Shown here piece after piece: positions 42,881 through 50,254 of a DNA stretch of 64,000 nucleotides. The notes below the pieces were generated by a model. It was not told the origin of the DNA and did no database searches. It saw nothing but the letters and a program-made list of their open reading frames with translations. The position numbers and the translations under genes are program-made. Source of the DNA: Clostridium sp. CAG:354_28_25 (GTDB lineage: Bacteria > Bacillota > Clostridia > TANB77 > CAG-508). The stretch covers positions 45,258 through 109,257 of the forward strand of contig MNRL01000016.1 in NCBI GenBank assembly GCA_001915925.1, read 5' to 3'. The stretch's first letter is position 1, and each line of letters starts with the position of its first letter.

Positions 42881-43063
42881 ATGATGCAACTAAAATGCAA
42901 TAAATGTGGAGCAAGTAAAAGAAGTTTGTTTGTAGAAACACAAGGAAATAGAAGAGGACTATATTGTGGAGAATGTGGAAAGTGGCAGAAATGGATAACA
43001 AAGCGAGAGCTACAAATAGCAAAATTTCAAGGAATAAAAATAATTAATAATAAAGAAAGCTAG
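42881..43063 (+). CDS. small zinc-ribbon phage protein
   Basis: A 60-residue protein with two Cys-x2-Cys pairs (CNKCGA and CGECGKW) that make a zinc ribbon. AGGTG precedes ATGs at 42881 and 42884. Its partner is not known. Confidence 0.65.
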   Translation: MMQLKCNKCGASKRSLFVETQGNRRGLYCGECGKWQKWITKRELQIAKFQGIKIINNKES

Positions 43064-43071
43064 GTGATTAA

Positions 43072-43356
43072 ATGTTAATACCAACAGTAGACATGAAAGA
43101 ATTTGAAAAAATAGGATTTAAAAAGTGTAAGAAACCTTATGATGGATGTTATTATTTATGTTTTTCGAGAGGTGTACAGTATATATTCTTAAGTCCTGTA
43201 ATGGTAGATATTGTTGGATGGGAAGACGATGATCCAAGAATACATAAAAGAGCTAATTGTAGATATAGAGATAATAGAACAGCACTAGAATTTTTAGTTG
43301 AGATGGCAAAAAAAGATATGATTACTTGTAACTATTTGAAGAAAGTAGGGAAATAA
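43072..43356 (+). CDS. phage hypothetical protein, 94 aa
   Basis: A 94-residue protein with several Cys (CKKPYDGCYYLC) and strand-like stretches; no family was recognised. It ends 3 bases before the next start. The CTAGGTGAT ribosome site is the same as that of the zinc-ribbon gene upstream. Confidence 0.6.
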   Translation: MLIPTVDMKEFEKIGFKKCKKPYDGCYYLCFSRGVQYIFLSPVMVDIVGWEDDDPRIHKRANCRYRDNRTALEFLVEMAKKDMITCNYLKKVGK

Positions 43357-43359
43357 TAT

Positions 43360-43890
43360 ATGAGTGCAACTAAAGAATATTTAAAAGAATGGAGAAAACA
43401 AAACAAAGAAAATATAAAACAATATCACAAAGAATGGAGAATCAAAAATAGAAGCTTATATAAACAATATTATTTAAATAATTTTAAAGGTAGAAGTTTA
43501 CCAAAAAATCCAGATTATATTTCTCAAGAATCTAATTTAATTGGAAAAAAATATGGAGAATGGACTGTATTAGATGAATATATAGAAAAAACAAACAAAA
43601 GAAGATATCTTCTAGTAAGATGCAGTTGTGGTTTAATAAAATGCATTCAAAAATATACAGTTACAAGTGGAGAATCAACTAGCTGCGGACATTGGAGAAG
43701 AAAAAAATATCATGATAAATTGGAGAGAAGAGTTATGACAACTGATAAAAAGATAGAACAGCTTATAGCAATTGGAGTAAAGTCAATAAATATAAGCAAA
43801 GAAAAGTATGAAAAATTAAGAACAGAAACGAAGAACTTAATAAAGTTGAATGATGTTAAAGTTAATATCGAGGAGAGCAAGAATGGATAA
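43360..43890 (+). CDS. phage zinc-binding, homing-element-like protein
   Basis: A 176-residue protein. The first 45 residues are a basic helix rich in KEW (EYLKEWRKQNKENIKQYHKEW), like the DNA-gripping part of homing enzymes. A central zinc module follows (GKKYGEWTVLDEY, then RCSCGLIK and SCGHWRR), found next to AP2 or HNH domains in phages. The C-terminal 60 residues are a plain charged helix. No catalytic motif remains, so it may be a remnant or a fused regulator. Confidence 0.65.
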   Translation: MSATKEYLKEWRKQNKENIKQYHKEWRIKNRSLYKQYYLNNFKGRSLPKNPDYISQESNLIGKKYGEWTVLDEYIEKTNKRRYLLVRCSCGLIKCIQKYTVTSGESTSCGHWRRKKYHDKLERRVMTTDKKIEQLIAIGVKSINISKEKYEKLRTETKNLIKLNDVKVNIEESKNG

Positions 43891-44101
43891 GAGAGATATA
43901 AAATTAGGAGATGTATTATATTGGAATACAACTGGTGCTTATAAGACTAATATATCATTACAATGTGAAGTTATTGATATTGGAGAAATGTGGATATGGG
44001 TACATGTAAATGGTTGTTTAGCATATAATAATTTCCTTCCAGAAAATTTAAGTATAAAACCTTTATATAAAGTAACAAATAAGAAGAAGGTGAGTAAATG
44101 A
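43883..44101 (+). CDS. phage hypothetical protein, 72 aa
   Basis: A 72-residue protein with a small beta-barrel look (KLGDVLYWNTTGAYKTNIS, QCEVIDIGEMWIWVH). GGAGAG precedes the ATG at 43883, which overlaps the gene before by 8 bases. Function unknown. Confidence 0.6.
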   Translation: MDKRDIKLGDVLYWNTTGAYKTNISLQCEVIDIGEMWIWVHVNGCLAYNNFLPENLSIKPLYKVTNKKKVSK

Positions 44102-44493
44102 CTAAAGAGCAAGCAATAGAAAAATGTAAAAAAATAATAAATACTAATAATAAAGTTGTAAAAGAAGCAAGAAGAGTAAGAGATATAAATACAATGAACT
44201 TAGTAGCTAACTTAGATGATGAAAGCATAGCAATAGAAACAGTATTAAATATGCTAAAAGAAAAAGATGTAGAGATAGAGAAATTAAAAAAAGATTTTAA
44301 AATAGTAGATGAAGAATGTAGCAGACTTGAAAGAAAAGAAGCAAAACAAGATAAGATGATAGATTTAATGGCAGAAAGAATAAATTGGCTATGTAAAACT
44401 AATGGAATTTTATTAGACAAAGAACATGGAGTGAATTTTGATGAAAAGGATATAAAACAATATTTTGAAAGGAAAGTAGAATATGGAAGATAG
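44098..44493 (+). CDS. phage coiled-coil protein, 131 aa
   Basis: A 131-residue helical protein with a coiled coil in the middle (LKEKDVEIEKLKKDFKIVDEE). It overlaps both neighbours by a few bases (ATGA type), so the genes are translationally linked. No family was recognised. Confidence 0.6.
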   Translation: MTKEQAIEKCKKIINTNNKVVKEARRVRDINTMNLVANLDDESIAIETVLNMLKEKDVEIEKLKKDFKIVDEECSRLERKEAKQDKMIDLMAERINWLCKTNGILLDKEHGVNFDEKDIKQYFERKVEYGR

Positions 44494-44827
44494 ACTAGTG
44501 ATAGGATATGACAAAGCAGAAGGAAGTAGTAAACAAGCATTAACTGTAGCTAGAAAAAAAGGTAGAGGATTATGGATAGTAAATCAATTTTATGATAAAG
44601 AGGCAGAAGAAATTTATAATAAATTAACTGAACCAAATTTGTTAGTAAAAGACATATTTGAATTAGAGCAATCACTAGTAGGAAGAAGAGATTGTACAAT
44701 TTACATTACTAATGAAGTAGATATAAAATTAAATTCTATGTCTTGGAAAAATGAAATAAAATTTAGAAAAATCCAATCTAATTTAATAGAAAGAAATATT
44801 AAATTAAAAATATACAATAGGAGGTAA
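44483..44827 (+). CDS. phage hypothetical protein, 114 aa
   Basis: A 114-residue protein. The N-terminus VIGYDKAEGSSKQALTVAR recalls the first strand of an RNase H-like fold, but no catalytic set could be followed. It starts within the previous gene behind AAAGGAAAG. Function unknown. Confidence 0.58.
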   Translation: MEDRLVIGYDKAEGSSKQALTVARKKGRGLWIVNQFYDKEAEEIYNKLTEPNLLVKDIFELEQSLVGRRDCTIYITNEVDIKLNSMSWKNEIKFRKIQSNLIERNIKLKIYNRR

Positions 44828-44838
44828 TAATAGATTAT

Positions 44839-45000
44839 ATGATTGAGATAATAGGAAAAATATTATATTACGTAGGATTATTAGTAGTTATAACGTTATC
44901 ATTTGTTGCGATATATTTAGTATTTGGATTTTGGTTTACGATTTTTTGTTTAGGTTTAGCAGCAGTTTTGGTAGGAGCATATTTAAAAGATAACTATTAG
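44839..45000 (+). CDS. small phage membrane protein, 53 aa
   Basis: A 53-residue protein with two hydrophobic helices (YYVGLLVVITLSFVAIYLVF and FTIFCLGLAAVLVGAYL). GGAGGT lies about 14 bases before the ATG, rather far, so the start is unsure. Confidence 0.5.
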   Translation: MIEIIGKILYYVGLLVVITLSFVAIYLVFGFWFTIFCLGLAAVLVGAYLKDNY

Positions 45001-45009
45001 GAGGTAACA

Positions 45010-45336
45010 ATGAAGATTAAAGTAGGAGAATATGTTAGAACTAAAAAAGGAAAAATATTTAGATATGGTAAAGGTAGAGCATATTTAGGAAAAGACAATA
45101 AAATAGTAAAACATAGCTTTAATATAAAAGAATTAATAGAACCTCAAGATATTTTAAAATACAAAATAAAAGATTTTAATTTTAATAGTAAAGGAATAGT
45201 GTACGAAGAATATGATGCAAGAAAAGGAGAATATTACAGAATAATAAATGGACATAGACTAGAAGAGGTACAAATAATTGCAATATTAACACATAAGCAA
45301 TATGAAAGAGATTATTATAGATTGGAGGAAGAATAA
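45010..45336 (+). CDS. phage hypothetical protein, 108 aa
   Basis: A basic 108-residue protein that starts like an SH3-type barrel (KVGEYVRTKKGKIFRYGKG). No family was recognised. AGGAGG precedes the ATG, and the next gene begins at the base after its stop. Confidence 0.6.
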   Translation: MKIKVGEYVRTKKGKIFRYGKGRAYLGKDNKIVKHSFNIKELIEPQDILKYKIKDFNFNSKGIVYEEYDARKGEYYRIINGHRLEEVQIIAILTHKQYERDYYRLEEE

Positions 45337-45624
45337 ATGGCATTAGCTAAAGGGAAATTATATTTTTCAAATAATGATGGAGAATATAAGGAATTAGGAA
45401 GTGTAGCAAATTTAGAAATGACTCTAGTAGAAGATAAAGATGATACGGAAATGAAAGATTTTATAAGCAAAATAGAGGATTATGATGAAGAATTAACAAT
45501 CGATATTAAAGATAGAAAAACAATAAGAGAAATAAAGCGATTATTAAAAACAGATACACAGAAAAAAGCTGAGCGAAGATACAACAAGAAAGCATATAGA
45601 GACTTTATAAGAAAGAAGAGGTAA
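45337..45624 (+). CDS. phage hypothetical protein, 95 aa
   Basis: A 95-residue protein: a strand-rich first half (AKGKLYFSNNDGEYKELGSVANLEM), acidic centre and a basic tail (KKAERRYNKKAYRDFIRKK). The first half recalls phage tail-tube-like beta segments but is too short to call. Function unknown. Confidence 0.58.
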   Translation: MALAKGKLYFSNNDGEYKELGSVANLEMTLVEDKDDTEMKDFISKIEDYDEELTIDIKDRKTIREIKRLLKTDTQKKAERRYNKKAYRDFIRKKR

Positions 45625-45629
45625 TAAGA

Positions 45630-46073
45630 ATGTTTAAGTTAAGAAAAAGAGTAGAAAATTTAGAAAATCAATTAAAGATAGATCCAGTTGTAATTACAGA
45701 AGTAGATTTATATAAATTTTATTTAGAAAGAAAAATAGATGAAATAAATGCAAGGTTAAAACATAATTTAAGTTATTCTATAGAACACAATACAGAATCA
45801 ATTAGAGCAGACGGATGGAGATTTTTCGATATGTCATGGACAATAAGCGTTATGATTAAAATAAGTAACATAGAAATCAAAAAGTTTACTTATGTAACAA
45901 ATTCCAATATAACGAAAAAGGATATTTACAAAACAATATTAAGATACATAAACTCAAAACCTATAAGTTATTTTATAAAACTAGATAAGAAAATAGAAGA
46001 TCTAGAGAAACACAATATAGAATTAGATAAAAAGAAATTAAACCTAGAAGAGGAATTAAAGAAAATAATATAA
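45630..46073 (+). CDS. phage hypothetical protein with flanking coiled coils
   Basis: A 147-residue protein. Short coiled coils at both ends (LRKRVENLENQLK; KIEDLEKHNIELDKKKLNLEEEL) flank a strand-rich centre. No family was recognised. It precedes the late regulator gene by 20 bases. Confidence 0.58.
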   Translation: MFKLRKRVENLENQLKIDPVVITEVDLYKFYLERKIDEINARLKHNLSYSIEHNTESIRADGWRFFDMSWTISVMIKISNIEIKKFTYVTNSNITKKDIYKTILRYINSKPISYFIKLDKKIEDLEKHNIELDKKKLNLEEELKKII

Positions 46074-46093
46074 ATTGTAGGAGGTACAAAAGA

Positions 46094-46570
46094 TTGGAAA
46101 TTAAAACCTTAATTAGACTATTAAAAAACTACAAAGAAAATAAAGCTACATTAAACATTAGATTAAAAGAATTAAAGAACAAAAGAATAGAATTAAAGAA
46201 TCTAGTAGTAGATACTAGTATAAGTGGAATAAATTATGATACAGAAGGAATACATAGTAAAAATACTATATCAGATAGAACAGGAAATGCGATTCTTAAA
46301 GAGGACAATAGAAAAATAAAATTAGAAGAGGATATAGCAAAACTAGAAGAGGAAATAAGGAAACTAAGAAAAGATGTGGAAACAGTAGATGACAGATTAG
46401 AGATATTAACATATAAAGAGAAACAGTTATTAATTGCAAGATATATAGAAGAATGTAGCTATGCAGATATAGGAAACAGAATATACTATCAGTTGTATAG
46501 TGAAACTAGAAGTGAAGATACAATACAAAGAATGATTAATAGAGCATTAAAAAAAGTGTCAAAAATATAG
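46094..46570 (+). CDS. ArpU/RinA-like late transcription regulator
   Basis: A 158-residue protein. A long coiled coil fills residues 1-110, and the C-terminal 50 residues form a sigma region 4-like helix-turn-helix (EILTYKEKQLLIARYIEECSYADIG, then TIQRMINRALKKV). This is the layout of the RinA/ArpU family, which turns on phage late genes. The start is TTG behind GGAGGT. It is the last early gene; the phased repeats and the late promoter lie directly after it. Confidence 0.8.
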   Translation: MEIKTLIRLLKNYKENKATLNIRLKELKNKRIELKNLVVDTSISGINYDTEGIHSKNTISDRTGNAILKEDNRKIKLEEDIAKLEEEIRKLRKDVETVDDRLEILTYKEKQLLIARYIEECSYADIGNRIYYQLYSETRSEDTIQRMINRALKKVSKI

Positions 46571-46581
46571 GAAAATGAAAA

Positions 46582-46621
46582 TGCGGTTATTTTGCGGTTA
46601 AAATGCGGTTGTTTTGCACTT
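46582..46621 (+). promoter_or_regulatory. 11-bp phased TGCGGTT repeats
   Basis: TGCGGTT occurs at 46582, 46593 and 46604, and a partial copy (TGCACTT) at 46615: one copy per helical turn, all on one DNA face. They end at the -35 box of the next promoter, so they are the probable binding sites of the regulator encoded just upstream. Confidence 0.7.
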
Positions 46622-46648
46622 GTTTTTTCAAAAACAGTAGTTTATAAT
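46620..46648 (+). promoter_or_regulatory. late promoter
   Basis: TTGTTT and TATAAT with a 17-base spacer. The -35 is poor, as expected for an activator-dependent promoter, and the phased repeats abut it. Confidence 0.6.
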
Positions 46649-46711
46649 TTATAATAGCAACAGAAAGTTGTAAGGCATCCTTTTATTATTATTCAAATAT
46701 AATTACTACAT

Positions 46712-46742
46712 AAAATTGTGACTATATATGTCACAATTTTTT
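46712..46742 (+). terminator. terminator before tRNA-Met
   Basis: AAAATTGTGAC and GTCACAATTTT form a perfect 11-bp stem with a 7-base loop, followed by Ts. Confidence 0.8.
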
Positions 46743-46746
46743 ATAT

Positions 46747-46822
46747 TGCGGGATAGAGCAGTTGGCAGCTCGCTAGTCTCATAAGCTAGAGGTCACAAGT
46801 TCGAATCTTGTTCCTGCAACCA
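46747..46822 (+). tRNA. phage-borne tRNA-Met (CAT)
   Basis: A 76-base cloverleaf with acceptor TGCGGGA/TCCTGCA (one G-U), anticodon loop CTCATAA, T-loop AGTTCGAAT and an encoded CCA. The paired 1-72 end argues for an elongator Met, or an Ile tRNA modified at C34, not the initiator. It lies in the prophage between the early and packaging genes. Confidence 0.92.
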
Positions 46823-46823
46823 T

Positions 46824-46857
46824 AAGAGTAGACGTTTTAAATGTCTACTCTTTTTTT
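46824..46857 (+). terminator. terminator after tRNA-Met
   Basis: AAGAGTAGAC and GTCTACTCTT pair perfectly, followed by Ts. Confidence 0.85.
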
Positions 46858-46918
46858 ATGTACTAGACATTGTGATTCGTTGTAAAATCACCTCCTTTCT
46901 TAATGTAAATATTTGATT

Positions 46919-46950
46919 AAACAAGCTATTTCTAGTGTAGCTTGTTTTTT
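46919..46950 (+). terminator. hairpin before the late genes
   Basis: AAACAAGCTA and TAGCTTGTTT form a 10-bp stem around a 9-base loop and run into Ts. Confidence 0.7.
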
Positions 46951-46970
46951 ATTTTAATAAGGAGAGTTAG

Positions 46971-47033
46971 ATGAAACTAAAGATTATAATTTTATATTTA
47001 TTAATAAAGGTAATGAACATATATGAAAGATAA
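46971..47033 (+). CDS. tiny leader peptide, 20 aa
   Basis: A 20-codon frame behind GGAGAG with a hydrophobic product (KIIILYLLIKVM). Its end overlaps the next start, so it may act by coupling only. Confidence 0.3.
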   Translation: MKLKIIILYLLIKVMNIYER

Positions 47034-47157
47034 ATTCAATTGGAAAGAATGTATGAAACGTAAATGTGAGCAATGCAAATATTATAATAAATGTTTTAAA
47101 GAAGAGAGGAAAATAGAAAATGAAAAAAATAAAGTTTTTAGTAAATGTTCCAGATAA
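47023..47157 (+). CDS. small cysteine-rich phage protein, 44 aa
   Basis: A 44-residue peptide with five Cys (ECMKRKCEQCKYYNKCF), likely a zinc knuckle. It overlaps the next gene by 38 bases, which lowers confidence, but AAAGG lies upstream and the Cys pattern is not random-looking. Confidence 0.5.
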   Translation: MKDKFNWKECMKRKCEQCKYYNKCFKEERKIENEKNKVFSKCSR

Positions 47158-47329
47158 ATATACAAGAGAAGAATATAAAGAAGGACAAGTAAAACAATTT
47201 AATAATAAAAGAGCAGAAGAAATATTAAAAGCTAGAAGAAATAATGGAGAGCCATATGCAGTTGAAGTAATAGAAAAGAAAGAAACAGCAACAAAGAAAG
47301 TAGAAAAAGAAAATGCAATGAAGGAATAG
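47120..47329 (+). CDS. phage hypothetical protein, 69 aa
   Basis: A 69-residue protein (KFLVNVPDKYTREEYKEGQV, then RAEEILKARRNNGEPY) of a family often found before the HNH and terminase genes in Firmicute phages. Its lysine- and glutamate-rich tail is disordered. GAGAGG precedes the ATG. Function unknown. Confidence 0.65.
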   Translation: MKKIKFLVNVPDKYTREEYKEGQVKQFNNKRAEEILKARRNNGEPYAVEVIEKKETATKKVEKENAMKE

Positions 47330-47331
47330 TT

Positions 47332-47640
47332 ATGACAGAAAGAGATAATCCATTAATTGCAAAGAAATACAAAAGTAAAAGATGGCAGAAGTTAAGAAGG
47401 CAGAAATTAATATTAAATCCTATGTGTGAAAGATGTGAGAAGAAAGAAATATATGTTCCTGCCTATTTTGTACATCATAAAGAATATATAACTGAACAAA
47501 ATTACGAAGATGATAATATATTCTTCAATATAAAAAATCTAGAAAGCTTATGCAAACAATGTCACAACACTGAACATTTTGCAGACAAAGTAGAGTACAA
47601 GTTTGATGAAAACGGAGATTTAATAAAGAATGAATATTGA
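47332..47640 (+). CDS. phage HNH endonuclease (packaging associated)
   Basis: A 102-residue HNH nuclease: a first zinc pair in CERCEKK, the core VHHKEYI, an Asn in IKNLESLCKQCHN with the second Cys pair and last His. In cos-type phages such a gene sits beside the terminase genes and helps cut the genome ends. Here it is three genes before the large terminase. Confidence 0.92.
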   Translation: MTERDNPLIAKKYKSKRWQKLRRQKLILNPMCERCEKKEIYVPAYFVHHKEYITEQNYEDDNIFFNIKNLESLCKQCHNTEHFADKVEYKFDENGDLIKNEY

Positions 47641-48043
47641 ACAAAGAATAATAGATAATGAGCTATATACAATAACTATATTGAAAAGCCTAACAGATAA
47701 AGACAGAATAGATTTAGAAGAAGGTATTAAATCATTACAAAAACACAAGGATTGTAGTAGAATACATTCTTCTAAGTTTATTATTGTTAATACTCACAAG
47801 ACCAAAGAAGAGATAGAAGAAATAAATAATCAAGATAAGATTCAAGATTTGTTTAGAGTGTACAAAGAGAATAATAGTCAGAAGTATTATATAAATGATA
47901 AGACATTAATAGATGAGTTAAGCAACTTAAAGCTTACAGATAAAAATAAAAAAGAAATAAATAAAAAAATTAATTTAATAAATTATTCTATCAAAGAATT
48001 AGAAGAATATAGGAAGAAAGTGGAAACAATCATAGCAAAATAG
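47630..48043 (+). CDS. phage hypothetical protein, 137 aa
   Basis: A 137-residue, mostly helical, charged protein between the HNH and small terminase genes. No family was recognised. It overlaps the HNH gene by 11 bases. Confidence 0.6.
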   Translation: MNIEQRIIDNELYTITILKSLTDKDRIDLEEGIKSLQKHKDCSRIHSSKFIIVNTHKTKEEIEEINNQDKIQDLFRVYKENNSQKYYINDKTLIDELSNLKLTDKNKKEINKKINLINYSIKELEEYRKKVETIIAK

Positions 48044-48136
48044 CCCCCCATAACCCTACAAAATCAATGCCTATGGGAGAACGGTGGGTGGGCATTCGAA
48101 AAATACACAAGTTCTTTCGCGTGAGGGGTGTGGTAG
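48044..48136 (+). other. candidate cos region
   Basis: 93 bases with no gene, far richer in G and C than the prophage around it. It has a C-run right after the stop (CCCCCCATAACCC), then GGTGGGTGGGCATTCG and CGCGTGAGGGGTG. Place and composition fit the packaging start of an HNH/P27-terminase phage. The cut site itself cannot be read. Confidence 0.45.
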
Positions 48137-48553
48137 ATGAACGAAGATGATGCAGTAAAAAGAGCACTCGAAGATGCTCAAAAGGAAGAAATATCAGAAG
48201 AGCAAAGAGAACAAATAAAAAAAGAAATAAACAAAGAAAAAAATAGATTAAAGAAATTATACAAAGACTTACCAGAAAACCAAAAGAAGCTAGCAGAGAA
48301 AATTATAGAAAATGCAGCCTTTATAGCTGTCCAATTAAGATTAATGCAAGAAGATATAAAAGAAAACGGCATTAAAGAGTTTTACATGAATGGAAAAGGA
48401 CAATTTGGATACAAAGAAAGCGTAGCATCTAAAACATATAATGTAAGCATAAAAAATTATATGAACATTATAAAACAACTAAATGATATGCTTCCAGAGG
48501 AAAAACAAATTAGCGAGGATGATGAATTTGAAAGATTCAATGATTTAACATGA
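48137..48553 (+). CDS. terminase small subunit, P27-like
   Basis: A 138-residue helical protein. KKLAEKIIENAAFIAVQLRLMQEDIKE and YNVSIKNYMNIIKQLNDMLPEE fit the P27 small-terminase family, which recognises the packaging site. GAGGGG precedes the ATG. It overlaps the large-subunit gene by four bases. Confidence 0.82.
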   Translation: MNEDDAVKRALEDAQKEEISEEQREQIKKEINKEKNRLKKLYKDLPENQKKLAEKIIENAAFIAVQLRLMQEDIKENGIKEFYMNGKGQFGYKESVASKTYNVSIKNYMNIIKQLNDMLPEEKQISEDDEFERFNDLT

Positions 48554-50253
48554 TTACATATACAGAAGAATACTATCAATTTTTATTAAAAAATCCAATT
48601 AAAGCTTCTAACAAAGTTTTAGCAGTATATAAGAAACTTGTACAAGATTTATACAATCCTAAACAAGTTTCTTTTTTTAATGAAATAACAGAGGAAGAAG
48701 AAACACATACTTATGTATTTGATATTAATAAAGCTAATAGACCAATTAATTTCATCGAAAAATTCTGTAAACATTCTAAAGGAAAATGGGCAGGAAAGCC
48801 TGTTATATTAGAATTGTGGCAAAAAGCATTTATTCAAGCATTATTTGGATTTGTAGATAAAGAAACTGGTCTAAGAAAGTACAAAAAAGGAATTTTATTT
48901 GTAGGAAGAAAAAATGGAAAATCTACTATAGACGCAGGATTAGGAACTTATATGCTTACTTCTGCTGGAGAAGGTGGAGCAGAAATATATTCTGTAGCTA
49001 CCAAGAAAGACCAAGCAAAAGTTGTTTGGGAAGAAGCTAAAAGAATGATAAAGAAAAGCCCAGTGCTAGCTAAAAGAATAAGAACGCTAGTAAATGGGCT
49101 TTTTTATGATGCAACTGAAAGTTTCTTTAAAGCATTAGCTAGTGATTCTAATTCACTAGATGGATTAAATGCTTTTTTTGTAATTGGAGATGAAATTCAC
49201 GCTTGGAAAGATAAAAACTTGCTAGATGTTATGTATGATTCAATGTCTGCAAGAGAAGAACCATTATTTTTGGAAACTTCTACAATGGGACAAATTAGAG
49301 AAAGTGTTTTCGATAATGAATATGAGTATTGTACAGAAGTTATAAATGGATATGAAGGAAAAAGCGATATTGTAGACGAAACAATATTGCCAGTTATTTA
49401 TGAATTAAATAATCCAAATGATTGGCAAAACGAGCTAGCTTGGTATCAGGCGAATCCTGGTCTTGGAACAATTAAGAATATTAAGGACTTACGAGATAAA
49501 GTAAATAGAGCTAAAAATAATCCTAGTGAATTAACAAATTTGTTATGCAAAGATTTTAATATCAGACAAAACGACCAAGACAAATGGATAACATTCGATA
49601 TTGCGAATAATGAAGAAACTTATAAAATAGAGGAATTATTTGATACTTATGCAATTGGAGGAGTTGACTTATCAAGCACTACAGATTTGACATGTGCAAC
49701 TTTATTAATTGTAAAGCATAACAAGAAATATGTAATACAACAATATTTTATTCCAAGCGAAAGATTAGAATTTAAAATAAAAGACGACAAAATCCCATAC
49801 GATAAATGGGAGAAAAGAGGTCTAGTAACAATATGCGAAGGTGCTAAAGTAAATTATACTGATGTAACACAATGGTTTTTAAGAATGAATGAAGAATACA
49901 AAATATCAGCAATGTGGATTGGATATGATCCATGGAATACTCAATATTGGGTTGAAGAAATGAAAAATTATGGATTCGAAATGTTTGAAGTTAGACAAGG
50001 AGCAAAGACAATGAGTAATCCTATGAAACAGCTTGAAGCAGATTTAATTGAAAAGAAAGTAAATTATAATAACAATCCGATTTTAAAATGGTGCTTATGT
50101 AATACAGCAGTAAAAAGAGATGAAAACGACAATATAAGACCTGTTAAAGGACAAAAACAAAGGCAAAGAATTGATGGTACAGTAAGTTTAATAATAGCTT
50201 ACTGTGTTTTATATGAAAAAATGAATGACTATTTAGTTTTACAGGAGGAATAA
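48550..50253 (+). CDS. terminase large subunit
   Basis: A 567-residue packaging motor. The ATPase part has Walker A-type FVGRKNGKST near residue 118 and Walker B VIGDEIHAW near 215; the C-terminal nuclease has the acidic motif GGVDLSSTTDL near 377 and later Asp residues (YDPWNTQYW). It belongs to the HK97-like group that goes with P27 small subunits. It pumps DNA into the prohead. Confidence 0.95.
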   Translation: MITYTEEYYQFLLKNPIKASNKVLAVYKKLVQDLYNPKQVSFFNEITEEEETHTYVFDINKANRPINFIEKFCKHSKGKWAGKPVILELWQKAFIQALFGFVDKETGLRKYKKGILFVGRKNGKSTIDAGLGTYMLTSAGEGGAEIYSVATKKDQAKVVWEEAKRMIKKSPVLAKRIRTLVNGLFYDATESFFKALASDSNSLDGLNAFFVIGDEIHAWKDKNLLDVMYDSMSAREEPLFLETSTMGQIRESVFDNEYEYCTEVINGYEGKSDIVDETILPVIYELNNPNDWQNELAWYQANPGLGTIKNIKDLRDKVNRAKNNPSELTNLLCKDFNIRQNDQDKWITFDIANNEETYKIEELFDTYAIGGVDLSSTTDLTCATLLIVKHNKKYVIQQYFIPSERLEFKIKDDKIPYDKWEKRGLVTICEGAKVNYTDVTQWFLRMNEEYKISAMWIGYDPWNTQYWVEEMKNYGFEMFEVRQGAKTMSNPMKQLEADLIEKKVNYNNNPILKWCLCNTAVKRDENDNIRPVKGQKQRQRIDGTVSLIIAYCVLYEKMNDYLVLQEE

Positions 50254-50254
50254 T

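Larger units (their letters stand above)
46649..46970 (+). other. late leader region with tRNA and three terminators
   Basis: About 320 bases without a protein gene. In order it has the late transcript start, a terminator (46712), a tRNA (46747), a second terminator (46824), and a third (46919) just before the first late gene. Late transcription must pass three hairpins, which suggests antitermination or partial read-through. Confidence 0.55.

Noticed and set aside
46582..46621. A CRISPR-like or iteron origin reading of the TGCGGTT repeats
   Set aside because: Units are only 7 bases with 4-base gaps and abut a promoter; too short for CRISPR, and the replication genes are 6 kb away.
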